Shown piece by piece: positions 18,363 to 27,020 of a stretch of DNA of 64,000 bases (the first letter of the stretch is position 1; every line of letters starts with the position of its first letter). The translations under genes and the position numbers were made by a program. The notes beneath the pieces are model-generated. The model had not been told where the DNA came from and searched no databases. It saw nothing but the letters and a program-made list of their open reading frames with translations. The stretch comes from an uncultured Paracoccaceae bacterium (lineage in GTDB: Bacteria > Pseudomonadota > Alphaproteobacteria > Rhodobacterales > Rhodobacteraceae), in assembly GCA_913043905.1 (NCBI GenBank), contig CAJWNQ010000001.1, positions 62,001 through 126,000 on the forward strand. The letters run 5' to 3'.

Positions 18363-18929
18363 ATGGATGGCTTCACATTTATAGACGGTGGATCTGCTGT
18401 AATTTTATTAATTTCAGCAGTATTGGCTTATTCACGTGGCTTGGTTCGCGAAGCTTTATCTATTGCAGGTTGGATAGCCGCTGCAATTTCTGCTTTTGTA
18501 TTTGCTCCAAGTGTTGAACCGTTAGTTCGTGAAATACCAATACTAAGTGACATTGTTGGAAAAAGTTGCGAATTATCAATCATTGCAGCATTTGCTGCCG
18601 TATTTGCTATTACCCTCATTGTAGTTGCTATTTTTACTCCATTATTTGCGGGCATAGTTCAACGTTCAGTGCTTAGTAATTTTGATCAAAGTTTAGGATT
18701 TTTATTTGGAGCCATACGTGGTTTGGCTTTAATTCTTGTCGCTCTGGTGGTTTATAACTTTATTGGAGCTAATATAGCTATAGTTGAAAATTCAAAAACT
18801 AAAGCAATCACATCAGGATCAGAAACTTTTATACAAAGTGCAATTGAACGTGATGGTATAGCAGGTCAAGCGAGCCTATCATCTTGGATGCAAGGTCGAT
18901 ATCAAGAGCTAACAAAAAGCTGCAATTAA
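18363..18929 (+). CDS. cvpA: CvpA family membrane protein
   Basis: Inner-membrane protein of the CvpA family (named for colicin V production), 188 residues. It has four hydrophobic helices (about 12-30, 32-48, 60-90, 100-125), including the typical LAYSRGLVREALSIAGWIAA and NFDQSLGFLFGAIRGLALI blocks. Family members are conserved near purF in many bacteria and have been linked to envelope stability; the biochemical role is unknown. AAGGAGA precedes the ATG by a few bases. The gene follows radA by 11 bases and precedes purF by 155 bases. Confidence 0.92.
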   Translation: MDGFTFIDGGSAVILLISAVLAYSRGLVREALSIAGWIAAAISAFVFAPSVEPLVREIPILSDIVGKSCELSIIAAFAAVFAITLIVVAIFTPLFAGIVQRSVLSNFDQSLGFLFGAIRGLALILVALVVYNFIGANIAIVENSKTKAITSGSETFIQSAIERDGIAGQASLSSWMQGRYQELTKSCN

Positions 18930-19037
18930 AAACTGTTTAAGATTACTAAATGGGCTATTTTCGTGTATGGTTAATAAATATCAATCAAAATTCAAAAATA
19001 GTATTTTTTAGGCGAGGATTACGTGACAGTTTGCGAT

Positions 19038-19061
19038 AGCTAGGTTATAGAATAACTAGCT
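19038..19061 (+). promoter_or_regulatory. Hairpin just upstream of purF
   Basis: AGCTAGGTTAT pairs with ATAACTAGCT (one bulged G) around AGA, ending 23 bases before the purF ATG. It could be a purine-responsive operator or a 5'-leader structure, or a terminator for cvpA lacking a T tract. No known motif is recognised. Confidence 0.4.
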
Positions 19062-19084
19062 GTAAAAAATCACGGAATCATACT

Positions 19085-20557
19085 ATGCGTCTGTCTGATA
19101 CTAAGCCATTTATTTCACACCCATTTGACCATAATAAACTTAAAGAAGAGTGTGGAATCTTTGGAGTCAATGGTGTCTCTGATGCTGCTAATTTTGTTGC
19201 TTTAGGCTTACATGCACTTCAGCATCGAGGACAAGAGGCTGGTGGTATCGTTGCATATGACCCTGAACATGGGTTTAACTCAGCACGCCGGTTTGGTTAC
19301 GTACGAGATAATTTCACAAAAGAAAGTTTGATGAGTACATTACCAGGCCATAACGCCATTGGTCACGTACGATACTCAACCGCTGGCAACAAAGGTAATA
19401 CAGCGATCCGTGATGTACAGCCATTTTTTGGTGAATTTGCAATGGGTGGCTGTGCGATTGCGCATAATGGTAATCTAACCAATGCTGAAAGCTTACGAAA
19501 AGAATTAATTGAACGTGGTTCTATTTTTCAAAGCTCATCAGATAGTGAATGTATCATTCATTTAATGGCGCGATCGATTCACAAAGATCATACCAATCGC
19601 TTGAAAGACGCATTGTCTCGAGTGGAGGGTGCATTTTCTGTTGTGGCAATGACACGTAGTAAATTAATAGGTGTGCGCGATCCAAGGGGTGTTCGCCCAT
19701 TGGTATTGGGGAAATTAGGGGATGGTTGGGTTCTATCTTCAGAAACCTGCGCTCTTGATATTGTTGGTGCAGAACATATCCGTGAAATCGAACCAGGCGA
19801 AATGGTTGTAATTGGGCCAGATGGAATTAAAAGTACCTTCCCATTTGAAAAAACAGCTCCCCGTCCTTGTATCTTTGAAAAAGTATACTTTTCACGTCCA
19901 GACAGTATTCTAGGTGGACAATCAATTTATGAAACACGCCGACAAATTGGAATTGAATTAGCCAAAGAAAGTCCTGTTGAAGCTGATTTAGTTTGCCCTG
20001 TACCAGATAGTGGAACTCCAGCAGCAATCGGATATAGTCACGAAAGTGGCATCCCTTACGGCATGGGAATTATTCGAAATTCATACATGGGCCGTACATT
20101 TATTGAGCCCTCAGAACAAATTCGAAATATGGGTGTGCGTTTAAAGCTAAACGTTAATCGTGCACTCATAGTGGGCAAGCGGGTGATATTAGTCGATGAT
20201 AGTGTTGTGCGTGGGACTACAAGTCGAAAAATTAAAGAAATGATTTTAGATGCTGGCGCAGCTGAAGTTCACTTTCGCATTGCATCCCCCCCCACAGCAT
20301 GGCCCTGCTTCTACGGTGTAGATACACCACAACGTGAAAAGCTTTTGGCAGCAACTATGAGTGAGGAAGAAATGAGGCAACACCTCAATGTGACTAGTCT
20401 TAAATTTATTTCTATGGATGGTTTGTATCGAGCCTGTGGCTATGAAACAGGTCGAGACAATTCTAATCCTGCTTACTGTGATGCATGTTTTTCTGGGGAA
20501 TACCCCATTGCTCCAAGCGATCAATTGGCTAAGGGCTTCAAGATGGCTGCTGAATAA
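19085..20557 (+). CDS. purF: Amidophosphoribosyltransferase
   Basis: First committed enzyme of purine synthesis: converts PRPP and glutamine to phosphoribosylamine. The 490-residue protein has a 22-residue propeptide before the catalytic glutaminase cysteine C23 (EECGIFGVNG), the Ntn-hydrolase domain (23-260), and a phosphoribosyltransferase domain with the PRPP loop VILVDDSVVRGTTSRK. Extra cysteines in PRPCIFEKVYF, AWPCFYG and YCDACFSGEYP match the 4Fe-4S-binding Bacillus-type subgroup. The next gene starts 2 bases after its stop, so the SDR is in the same transcript. Confidence 0.97.
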   Translation: MRLSDTKPFISHPFDHNKLKEECGIFGVNGVSDAANFVALGLHALQHRGQEAGGIVAYDPEHGFNSARRFGYVRDNFTKESLMSTLPGHNAIGHVRYSTAGNKGNTAIRDVQPFFGEFAMGGCAIAHNGNLTNAESLRKELIERGSIFQSSSDSECIIHLMARSIHKDHTNRLKDALSRVEGAFSVVAMTRSKLIGVRDPRGVRPLVLGKLGDGWVLSSETCALDIVGAEHIREIEPGEMVVIGPDGIKSTFPFEKTAPRPCIFEKVYFSRPDSILGGQSIYETRRQIGIELAKESPVEADLVCPVPDSGTPAAIGYSHESGIPYGMGIIRNSYMGRTFIEPSEQIRNMGVRLKLNVNRALIVGKRVILVDDSVVRGTTSRKIKEMILDAGAAEVHFRIASPPTAWPCFYGVDTPQREKLLAATMSEEEMRQHLNVTSLKFISMDGLYRACGYETGRDNSNPAYCDACFSGEYPIAPSDQLAKGFKMAAE

Positions 20558-20559
20558 TT

Positions 20560-21213
20560 ATGAGTTCAGATACTAAGAAAATTGCTTTAGTAACAGGCGC
20601 CTCTCGTGGTCTAGGCGCAGCAGTGTCCATAGCCCTGGCCAAGGAAGGCTATCATGTAATTGCGGTTGCGCGGACTACTGGTGCATTAGAAGAGCTGGAT
20701 GATCGCATTCAAGCTGAAGGCGGATTGGCAACTTTAGTTCCACTCGACATTACTGATGAAGGTGCAGTGAAGCGCATGTGCATTTCTATTAACAAGCGTT
20801 GGGGGGGACTAGACCTGTGGGTGCATTGTGCAATTTATGCGGCACCATTATCACCTGCTGGGCATATTTCAGAAAAAGACTGGACTAAAACTATTGCGGT
20901 TAATATCACAGCGACTGGACGTTTAATCACCAACATTGAAAGTTTATTATTAGCAAAATCTGGTTTAGCTATCCATATAGATGATAAAGCTGACGGGCAT
21001 AAGTTTTTTGCAAATTATGGAGCTAGTAAAGCTGCACAGCGCGCTCTATTTAGAAGTTGGGCAAACGAAACAGTGAAAACTGGCCCTACAGTCATAATAT
21101 TTTCACCAAATCCAATGCCAACAGCCTGCCGCGCTCGCTTCTTTCCTGGAGAAGACCGTTCAACTTTGTTTCACCCAAGCGAAGAAGCAGCACGGTTAAT
21201 TAAACAGCTTTAA
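20560..21213 (+). CDS. Short-chain dehydrogenase/reductase family protein, atypical active site
   Basis: SDR-fold oxidoreductase of 217 residues. The N-terminal cofactor motif TGASRGLGAAVSIALAKEG and basic VARTT segment suggest NADP(H). The catalytic YxxxK is present in ANYGASKAAQR, but the serine expected about 13 residues before the tyrosine is not there: the strand reads LAIHIDDKADGHKF. The usual NNAG segment is WVHCAIYAAP. It starts 2 bases after purF, an arrangement I recall from other alphaproteobacteria. Substrate is unknown; the missing serine may mean altered catalysis or a non-enzymatic role. Confidence 0.85.
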   Translation: MSSDTKKIALVTGASRGLGAAVSIALAKEGYHVIAVARTTGALEELDDRIQAEGGLATLVPLDITDEGAVKRMCISINKRWGGLDLWVHCAIYAAPLSPAGHISEKDWTKTIAVNITATGRLITNIESLLLAKSGLAIHIDDKADGHKFFANYGASKAAQRALFRSWANETVKTGPTVIIFSPNPMPTACRARFFPGEDRSTLFHPSEEAARLIKQL

Positions 21214-21269
21214 ATAATGTAAACTGAGAATTTGATTTTAAATGAAGTCTATCAGTCAAATCTAATTTT

Positions 21270-21785
21270 TTAATGACTCATTTTGTGGGAGGAATGTTCG
21301 ATTGGGCGGTCATTATCAACAGTAATTTTTAACTGTGCAGATTTATCCTGGAATACTAATTCAATAGGAATAATAGTTCCATTTTCTAAGCTCTGCTTTA
21401 AGCCCATTAGCATAATATGTTGACCTCCACGCTTAAATATTAAAGCACTTTTTGGAGCGATTTTGAGTCCACCTTCAATTTTCATCATAGACATAACACC
21501 ATTTTTATTTTCTTTATGCACATGTAATTCTGCACGTTTTGCTACATCAGTTTTTACACCTGATAAAAGCACCTCAACATCCGTACCATTTTCAATAATA
21601 AAAAATATTGCACCAGATTTGGCATTTGGGCTAGCGGCTCGTGCATAAGCCTCAGATATCTTTAACTCGTTATGATTGAAATGATGAGCCGTGTGATATG
21701 TCTTCTCGTGGCCTATTGAATAGATCCTAAAAGCCACAATAATTGCTAAGATAAATATATACAAAATATATAATATTTTTTTCAT
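21270..21785 (-). CDS. Periplasmic copper chaperone PCu(A)C family
   Basis: PCuAC-type copper chaperone that delivers Cu(I) to the CuA or CuB site of cytochrome c oxidase in the periplasm. 171 residues: an N-terminal hydrophobic segment (KKILYILYIFILAIIVAF, about 2-20) that acts as signal or anchor, then a cupredoxin-like domain (about 45-155). The His/Met copper motif is visible as ELHVHKENKNGVMSMMKI followed by GGQHIMLMGL. A His-rich tail (IEHSSHKMSH) may also bind metal. It converges with the SDR and stands alone before rpmB. Confidence 0.9.
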   Translation of the reverse strand: MKKILYILYIFILAIIVAFRIYSIGHEKTYHTAHHFNHNELKISEAYARAASPNAKSGAIFFIIENGTDVEVLLSGVKTDVAKRAELHVHKENKNGVMSMMKIEGGLKIAPKSALIFKRGGQHIMLMGLKQSLENGTIIPIELVFQDKSAQLKITVDNDRPIEHSSHKMSH

Positions 21786-21825
21786 AATTATTTTTCTTTA
21801 AATTAATTTTTACTTTTAAATAACA

Positions 21826-21852
21826 AAAAGCCCCACTATTTGCGAGGCTTTT
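21826..21852 (-). terminator. Intrinsic terminator after rpmB
   Basis: Read on the minus strand, AAAAGCCTC pairs with GGGGCTTTT around GCAAATAGT and is followed by further T residues. It lies directly after the rpmB stop and is a clear Rho-independent terminator. Confidence 0.85.
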
Positions 21853-21875
21853 AATTTATTCAAAATATTACGGTA

Positions 21876-22172
21876 TTATGCTGCTGACGCAGGAGTGGCC
21901 GCTTTAGCAATTTCTTTTTTAACTTTTAAAGCTTTATCTGATAGTTCTGTATCTTTGGCTTTAGCCATAAAGCCATCTAATCCACCACGGTGATCTACTG
22001 TACGTAATGCAGCAGCAGATATCTTAAATTTAAATTTTTGACCGAGTGATTCACTAGCCAGTGTTACTTCATTTAAGTTTGGCAAGAAACGACGGCGCGT
22101 GCGATTTTTTGCGTGGCTAACGTTATTACCACTCATAGGGCCTTTGCCAGTAAGTTCACAGCGACGGGACAT
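21876..22172 (-). CDS. rpmB: 50S ribosomal protein L28
   Basis: Large-subunit ribosomal protein bL28, 98 residues, with the family start [20 protein letters not shown] and the [15 protein letters not shown] segment. It is longer than E. coli L28 (78), with an Ala/Lys-rich C-terminal tail, as is usual in alphaproteobacteria. It is encoded alone, divergent from hrpB with a 191-base spacer, and has a strong terminator 24 bases after its stop. A TGGTA-TGAG-TACCA palindrome around 22199-22212 sits just upstream of its start and might be an operator. Confidence 0.96.
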   Translation of the reverse strand: MSRRCELTGKGPMSGNNVSHAKNRTRRRFLPNLNEVTLASESLGQKFKFKISAAALRTVDHRGGLDGFMAKAKDTELSDKALKVKKEIAKAATPASAA

Positions 22173-22363
22173 GTTTAATTCCTTTGATCTGCGCTATCTG
22201 GTATGAGTACCAAACAACATATGTATTTCAATGCTGGTGTTTAGGCGTGTCCCATTCGAACGTCAAGGGATTCGAAGCGCTTAACCTCAGTTTTATCAAG
22301 TATTTCCATGCTCCTGTCATTTTTTGATAACCAAGAGCGTTTAATTACCTTATCACAATACAT

Positions 22364-24850
22364 ATGAGTGAATTTAAATTCAAATTACCTATTGATGATG
22401 TGTTACCTAATTTATTAATAGCGATGCGTGAAAATAATCATGCAGTGCTACAAGCACCCCCTGGTGCAGGAAAAACAACACGTGTTCCCATCGTATTATT
22501 AGAATCTGGTATGTACCAAGGGAAAATTTTGATGCTTCAACCCCGTCGCCTTGCCGCACGTGCAGCCGCCGTGCGATTAACAGAGCATTTTGGTGATAAA
22601 TTGGGGCAGACAGTTGGCTACAGAATGCGTGGTGACAATAAAATATCTAAATCCACACGTATCGAGGTAGTTACTGAGGGTATTTTAACTCGAATGATCC
22701 AAAATGATCCTGAGTTATTAGACATAAGTTGTATAATTTTTGATGAATTTCATGAACGCTCATTAAATGCTGATTTAGGATTAACACTTTGTTTAGAGAT
22801 TCGCTCTGCTTTGCGAGATGATTTAGCAATTCTAGTGATGTCAGCTACTTTAGACACTTCCCCCATATCTGCATTAATGGGTAATGCGCCAATCCTAACC
22901 TCAAAAGGTCGCTCTTATGATGTAGCGACACATTACTTACCAGAGCCCTGGGCGAAGCCTCACGACCGAAATTCGCGGATGGAGGGAGCAGTGGCAGACT
23001 TGATTGAAAAAGCTGCTAATGAAAATGAGGGGAGCATATTGGCTTTTCTTCCTGGAGAAGGCGAAATTAAACGAGTGCAGTCTATATTAGAGCCCCGTTT
23101 ATCAAAAAAAATAGATATTCGCCCTTTATTTGGCGCAATGACCTTCACAGAACAACGTAAGGCAATTTCATCAAGTCAAAAGCGTAAATTAGTTTTGGCA
23201 ACATCAATTGCTGAAACATCCCTAACTATTGAAGATGTTCGAATAGTTGTAGATTGTGGCTTTGCACGGCGCGCAAGATTTGATCCAGGCTCTGGTATGT
23301 CTAGGCTAGTTACAGAAAAAATAACTAAGGCAGAAGCCATACAACGAATGGGACGTGCAGGACGCGTAAGTGAAGGAGTTTGTTATAAACTTTGGACAAA
23401 AGGTGAAGAAGGTGGCTTTCAAGCTTTTGTACCACCGGCTATTTTAGTTAGCGATCTTTCTCCCTTGGTAATGGAATTGGCTGCATGGGGCGTAGATAAT
23501 CCTAAAGAGTTACCATTCCTCACCCAACCTAGATCTACAGATTTTAAATATGCTCAAAATTTATTAAAAGATCTCGGAGCATTAAATATTTCAGGGCAAA
23601 TAACTAAATTAGGCCAAGAAATAGCCCGTGAACCTACACATCCACGACTAGCACGTATATTACTGGAGGGTAATCATGATACAAGCCTAGCCGTTGCTCT
23701 TATTGAATCGCGTGATATTTTAATGCGCCCTGCGCCCGCTGATTTCGCATTGCGCATAAGTGCTGCTAAAAATGTAAAAGATTTTGAGAGGAATTACTCC
23801 CAACGCGTTAATCACGCTGCCAGATTACATGTTATAGAAATTGCAAAAAAATTAAAACCAAAGGGAAAAGCCGAATTAAGCCCTGCTCAAATGGCCGCTT
23901 TAGCTTATCCTGATAGAATAGGCATGGCTCGAGGGGGGGGGCGTGGTCAATTTCTGCTATCAGGAGGTAAAGGAGCTATTATCGATGTTATTGATCCTCT
24001 GTCTAGGGCACATATGTTGGTCGCACTCGATTTAGATGGAGATGCAAAAGAGGCAAAGTTACGCCTTGGTATAGAGATCTCTGAGGCTGAGGTTGTTAGC
24101 CTATATCCAGAAAAAATTAAAACTATGAAGATTTGTGAATGGTCAAAACGTGAATTAAAAGTCATAGCAGTAGAACAACGTAAGTTTGGCGCGTTAGTAT
24201 TAAGTCAAAAAAATTGGAAAAACTGTAGCCAAATTTTGATATCACACGCACTTTTAGATTGTGTTATTGATTTTGGGTTAGATATTTTACCATGGTCAAA
24301 AAGTTCAATATTTTTATTAGCTCGAATTAACAAGTTGAGGCATGAAGGTGCCAATTTACCTGATTTATCACCAAATGCTCTATTAAAAGCATTAGAGCAG
24401 TGGTTGCCGCCACATCTGGACAATATGCGTACTAAGGCAGACCTATTAAAATTGGACATGACTGCTATTACACAAGGTTTATTAAGCTGGGAAGAAAATG
24501 TACTTCTTAATAAACTGACACCACCCTTTGTAATGGCCCCAACAGGCACTAAAATGATGATTGATTACAGCGGTGACCAGCCTAAAATTGCAGTTCGTTT
24601 ACAAGAACTTTTTGGCATGAATAAACATCCAACCATTGGACCAAAAGATACACCTTTATTAATAGAACTATTATCACCAGCACAGCGCCCAGTTCAAACC
24701 ACTGCTGATTTACCTAATTTTTGGTTGTCTTCATATGCAGATGTAAGAAAAGATATGCGTGGACGTTACCCCCGCCACCCATGGCCAGAAGATCCTACAA
24801 AAGCAGAACCTACGCGTCGTGTTAAAAATCCACGCAGTAATAAAGCTTAA
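22364..24850 (+). CDS. hrpB: ATP-dependent RNA helicase HrpB
   Basis: DExH-box helicase of the HrpB family, 828 residues (usual length ~810-830). Motif I is PPGAGKTTRVP, motif II is DEFHERS, motif III is MSATLD, and motif VI is QRMGRAGRVSEG; the HA2 and the HrpB-specific C-terminal domain follow, ending with the family's WLSSYADVRKDMRGRYPRHPWPEDP (as two adjacent blocks). HrpB's substrate in vivo is not well known; roles in mRNA processing have been proposed. The stop shares TTAA with the end of a decayed gene on the other strand. Confidence 0.95.
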   Translation: MSEFKFKLPIDDVLPNLLIAMRENNHAVLQAPPGAGKTTRVPIVLLESGMYQGKILMLQPRRLAARAAAVRLTEHFGDKLGQTVGYRMRGDNKISKSTRIEVVTEGILTRMIQNDPELLDISCIIFDEFHERSLNADLGLTLCLEIRSALRDDLAILVMSATLDTSPISALMGNAPILTSKGRSYDVATHYLPEPWAKPHDRNSRMEGAVADLIEKAANENEGSILAFLPGEGEIKRVQSILEPRLSKKIDIRPLFGAMTFTEQRKAISSSQKRKLVLATSIAETSLTIEDVRIVVDCGFARRARFDPGSGMSRLVTEKITKAEAIQRMGRAGRVSEGVCYKLWTKGEEGGFQAFVPPAILVSDLSPLVMELAAWGVDNPKELPFLTQPRSTDFKYAQNLLKDLGALNISGQITKLGQEIAREPTHPRLARILLEGNHDTSLAVALIESRDILMRPAPADFALRISAAKNVKDFERNYSQRVNHAARLHVIEIAKKLKPKGKAELSPAQMAALAYPDRIGMARGGGRGQFLLSGGKGAIIDVIDPLSRAHMLVALDLDGDAKEAKLRLGIEISEAEVVSLYPEKIKTMKICEWSKRELKVIAVEQRKFGALVLSQKNWKNCSQILISHALLDCVIDFGLDILPWSKSSIFLLARINKLRHEGANLPDLSPNALLKALEQWLPPHLDNMRTKADLLKLDMTAITQGLLSWEENVLLNKLTPPFVMAPTGTKMMIDYSGDQPKIAVRLQELFGMNKHPTIGPKDTPLLIELLSPAQRPVQTTADLPNFWLSSYADVRKDMRGRYPRHPWPEDPTKAEPTRRVKNPRSNKA

Positions 24851-25181
24851 CGCCAGCCGATAGCACTCAACATTACCCCTTCACGTAAACCACTTCCCAT
24901 TTCGCAAAACAGAGAAAAAATAAAAGCTAATAAACCCGTTATTATTGTTGCTACAGTACGTATCCCAGACCAGATCGGATGCACGGGAAGTGATGTGCCA
25001 GGTTTGGAATCTTGTATCATAATCAAAGCAACCAATGGCATGCCAAATAATACGTTAAAATAAAAATTTGAAACGATGAGTAATCAACTCCAAGTATTTT
25101 GAAAAAAACATCATGTGCTGCATAAATTGCAAATGCGCAGAGCGTATAACAAGCAATTTTACCATTAGATTTTATCTGCAT
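24847..25181 (-). pseudogene. Remnant of an EamA/DMT-superfamily transporter
   Basis: Two overlapping minus-strand frames together read as the N-terminus of an EamA (drug/metabolite transporter) protein. The first runs from an ATG at 25181 (AIYAAHDVFFKILGVDYSSF, then QIFILTYY) to a TGA; the second takes over in the neighbouring frame as FGMPLVALIMIQDSK and GTSLPVHPIWSGIRTVATII. The join implies a one-base loss in a T run near 25045. Only about 100 of the usual ~300 residues remain, and the frame ends inside the hrpB 3' end. A 64-residue open frame (24847-25041) is part of this remnant, not an intact gene. Family recognition is from memory of DMT sequences. Confidence 0.75.
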
Positions 25182-25239
25182 AAAGAAGACTTTTGGCTAA
25201 TAATTAAAATTCTCTTTGTATGCTAAAGTTTAAGATACA

Positions 25240-25266
25240 AAAACGCCCCCAGAATGTGGAGGCGTT
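25240..25266 (-). terminator. Intrinsic terminator after the DUF6280-type gene
   Basis: Minus-strand AACGCCTCC pairs with GGGGGCGTT (one G:C slip) around ACATTCT and is followed by TTT. It lies 22 bases after the stop of the gene it terminates. Confidence 0.85.
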
Positions 25267-25288
25267 AAATAGAATCAAAGAAATAATA

Positions 25289-25603
25289 TTAAGCTGCTTC
25301 TTTAGCTGCAGCTTGGCGCTCACTTTCTTCACGAGATAATGCCACGGAAGTCCGCACACCTTTTTCTACAAAGCTCATCATGCCAGCAACACATCGTTCT
25401 GTTGGTTCGATGCCTGCACACATTAAAACTTCACGACCGTCTCGCGAGCGAGCCCACCGGGCAATTGATTCAACACCATTACCATATTTTTTATCATCAG
25501 CTATAGCATCATCCAACGCTGCTAGGACAACGGCAGCGAATAACTTCTGCGCTCGCTTACCCTGATCGTTCGTATATGCTGTGTCGTCAACGAAATCAAA
25601 CAT
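25289..25603 (-). CDS. DUF6280-type small protein
   Basis: Conserved alphaproteobacterial protein of 104 residues and unknown function. The sequence FDFVDDTAYTNDQGKRAQKL, then FAAVVLAALDDAIADDKKYG and SIARWARSRDGREVL, is strongly conserved in marine alphaproteobacteria in my memory of this family. It is predicted helical, soluble and acidic, with no signal peptide; cysteines occur at CAGIEPTERC. It is transcribed divergently from efp with a 208-base spacer containing a perfect palindrome, and has a good terminator. High conservation and stand-alone transcription suggest a housekeeping role that I cannot name. Confidence 0.8.
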   Translation of the reverse strand: MFDFVDDTAYTNDQGKRAQKLFAAVVLAALDDAIADDKKYGNGVESIARWARSRDGREVLMCAGIEPTERCVAGMMSFVEKGVRTSVALSREESERQAAAKEAA

Positions 25604-25682
25604 CTCGTCGTCCTTTTGATTGTTTTAATTTACATGGTTTGCGCAATATGACTATTCTGAAACAATTAGGTACCCCATTTTG

Positions 25683-25699
25683 CGCATGGCTGCCATGCG
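25683..25699. promoter_or_regulatory. Perfect palindrome between divergent DUF6280-type gene and efp
   Basis: CGCATGG and CCATGCG are exact inverse complements around CTG. The site is about 80 bases from the DUF6280-type start and 113 from efp, in a divergent promoter region where terminators are not expected. It is notably GC-rich against the AT-rich spacer. Confidence 0.45.
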
Positions 25700-25811
25700 A
25701 TTTATGCATATCTAATTTTTATTAGCTATTTTTTATACACACTTGTCGTTATGACTTACAAATTATATAAGTTAGATCAGTATTATTTCAACCCTATCAA
25801 GGTGCTACAAA

Positions 25812-26375
25812 ATGCCAAAAATAAACGGTAATGAAATTCGTATGGGTAACATCCTAGAACATAATGGTGGCTTGTGGGTTGCTGTTAAAATTGACCACGT
25901 TAAACCAGGTAAGGGGGGTGCTTTTGCTCAGGTAGAAATGAAGAATTTACGTAATGGATCAAAATTAAATGAACGATTTCGTTCAGCAGATAAAGTTGAA
26001 AGAGTACGCTTAGAGCAAAAAGATCAGCAATTCCTGTATGAAAATGATGGAATGTTGGTTTTTATGGATAATGATACATTTGAACAAATTGAATTACCTG
26101 CAGATATTTTAGGGGAACGGCGCCCACTTCTACAAGATGGAATGATTATCAAAATAGAATATCACGAAAGTGAAGCATTAAGTGCATCACTGCCAACGAA
26201 GGTAATTTGTAAAATAGTTGAAACAGAACCTGTCGTTAAAGGTCAAACAGCCGCTAACAGTTTTAAACCTGCAGTTTTAGACAATGGCTTACGCATTATG
26301 GTTCCCCCCTTTATTGAACAAGATACAGATATTATTGTTCATACAGAAACTATGGAATATTCAGAGCGGGCATAA
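25812..26375 (+). CDS. efp: Translation elongation factor P
   Basis: Binds stalled ribosomes between the P and E sites and promotes peptide-bond formation on polyproline stretches. The 187-residue protein has a KOW-like N-terminal domain with the modifiable residue K34 in the loop KPGKGGAF, and two OB-fold domains, including the conserved end segment [21 protein letters not shown]34 conservation suggests lysine modification by EpmA/EpmB-like enzymes, which are not in this window. The family start [15 protein letters not shown] supports the chosen ATG. Confidence 0.97.
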   Translation: MPKINGNEIRMGNILEHNGGLWVAVKIDHVKPGKGGAFAQVEMKNLRNGSKLNERFRSADKVERVRLEQKDQQFLYENDGMLVFMDNDTFEQIELPADILGERRPLLQDGMIIKIEYHESEALSASLPTKVICKIVETEPVVKGQTAANSFKPAVLDNGLRIMVPPFIEQDTDIIVHTETMEYSERA

Positions 26376-26510
26376 AAACTTTATTATATTAACTAGTTTT
26401 AGGTATTGTGTGACATTTAGGATGCACATTTTTGAGTAAACCATTCAAAAATTTCAAAACTAGCGCTCTATCAAAAATATTTGGGTACATCTTATTTTAA
26501 TAAATTGATT

Positions 26511-26840
26511 TTATACATTAGATTTTATTTCTGAATTTACAAACTTAAAACCTAAAGTACGACAAACCTTTTTAGGTAGAATTGGATCATTTAAAATATA
26601 AAATTGCAGATCACATTCCTTTTACGCCAATAGTTTAGCTCATAACTCCGCACAAATAGCAGTCGGTAACAAATCATGATCTCCTCTGTTGGTAGCATTT
26701 ATAAAAGCTTTATTCATCCAGTCTGGTACTTTGCACCACACCGAGTTGCAAACACTTTAGTTTCAATTCAATTCTCTATTGGTAAAATACCTGGTATAAT
26801 TTTTTGATAGATGCCTGCATCTGCACAATCATCACAACCT
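26511..26840 (-). pseudogene. Decayed gene of unrecognised family between efp and suhB
   Basis: No intact gene lies in the 645 bases between efp and the suhB homologue, but the minus strand reads as protein-like sequence that jumps frames and crosses stops. From 5' to 3' of the remnant: GCDDCADAGIYQKIIPGILP, a stop, IETKVFATRCGAKYQTG, a frame change, DWMNKAFINATNRGDHDLLP, a stop, then KECDLQFYILNDPILPKKVC and RTLGFKFVNSEIKS to a TAA at 26511. Weaker coding-like sequence may extend upstream to about 27000 (RIAHLYAEEVQIPSGKLSTL). I do not recognise the family. At least four disruptions argue for a pseudogene rather than a frameshifted expressed gene. Confidence 0.55.
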
Positions 26841-27020
26841 TAAGAAATAAAAAGTAACTTGACGCATCAGCTATATGCGGCGCTTCGAGAAACAGAGGCT
26901 GGTACACCCTACATGAAAAAAATTAAACTTCACTCGTAATCAAAGTACTTAATTTTCCGCTTGGTATCTGCACCTCTTCAGCATATAGGTGCGCAATCCG
27001 AACATCAAAGGTAGTTACCC

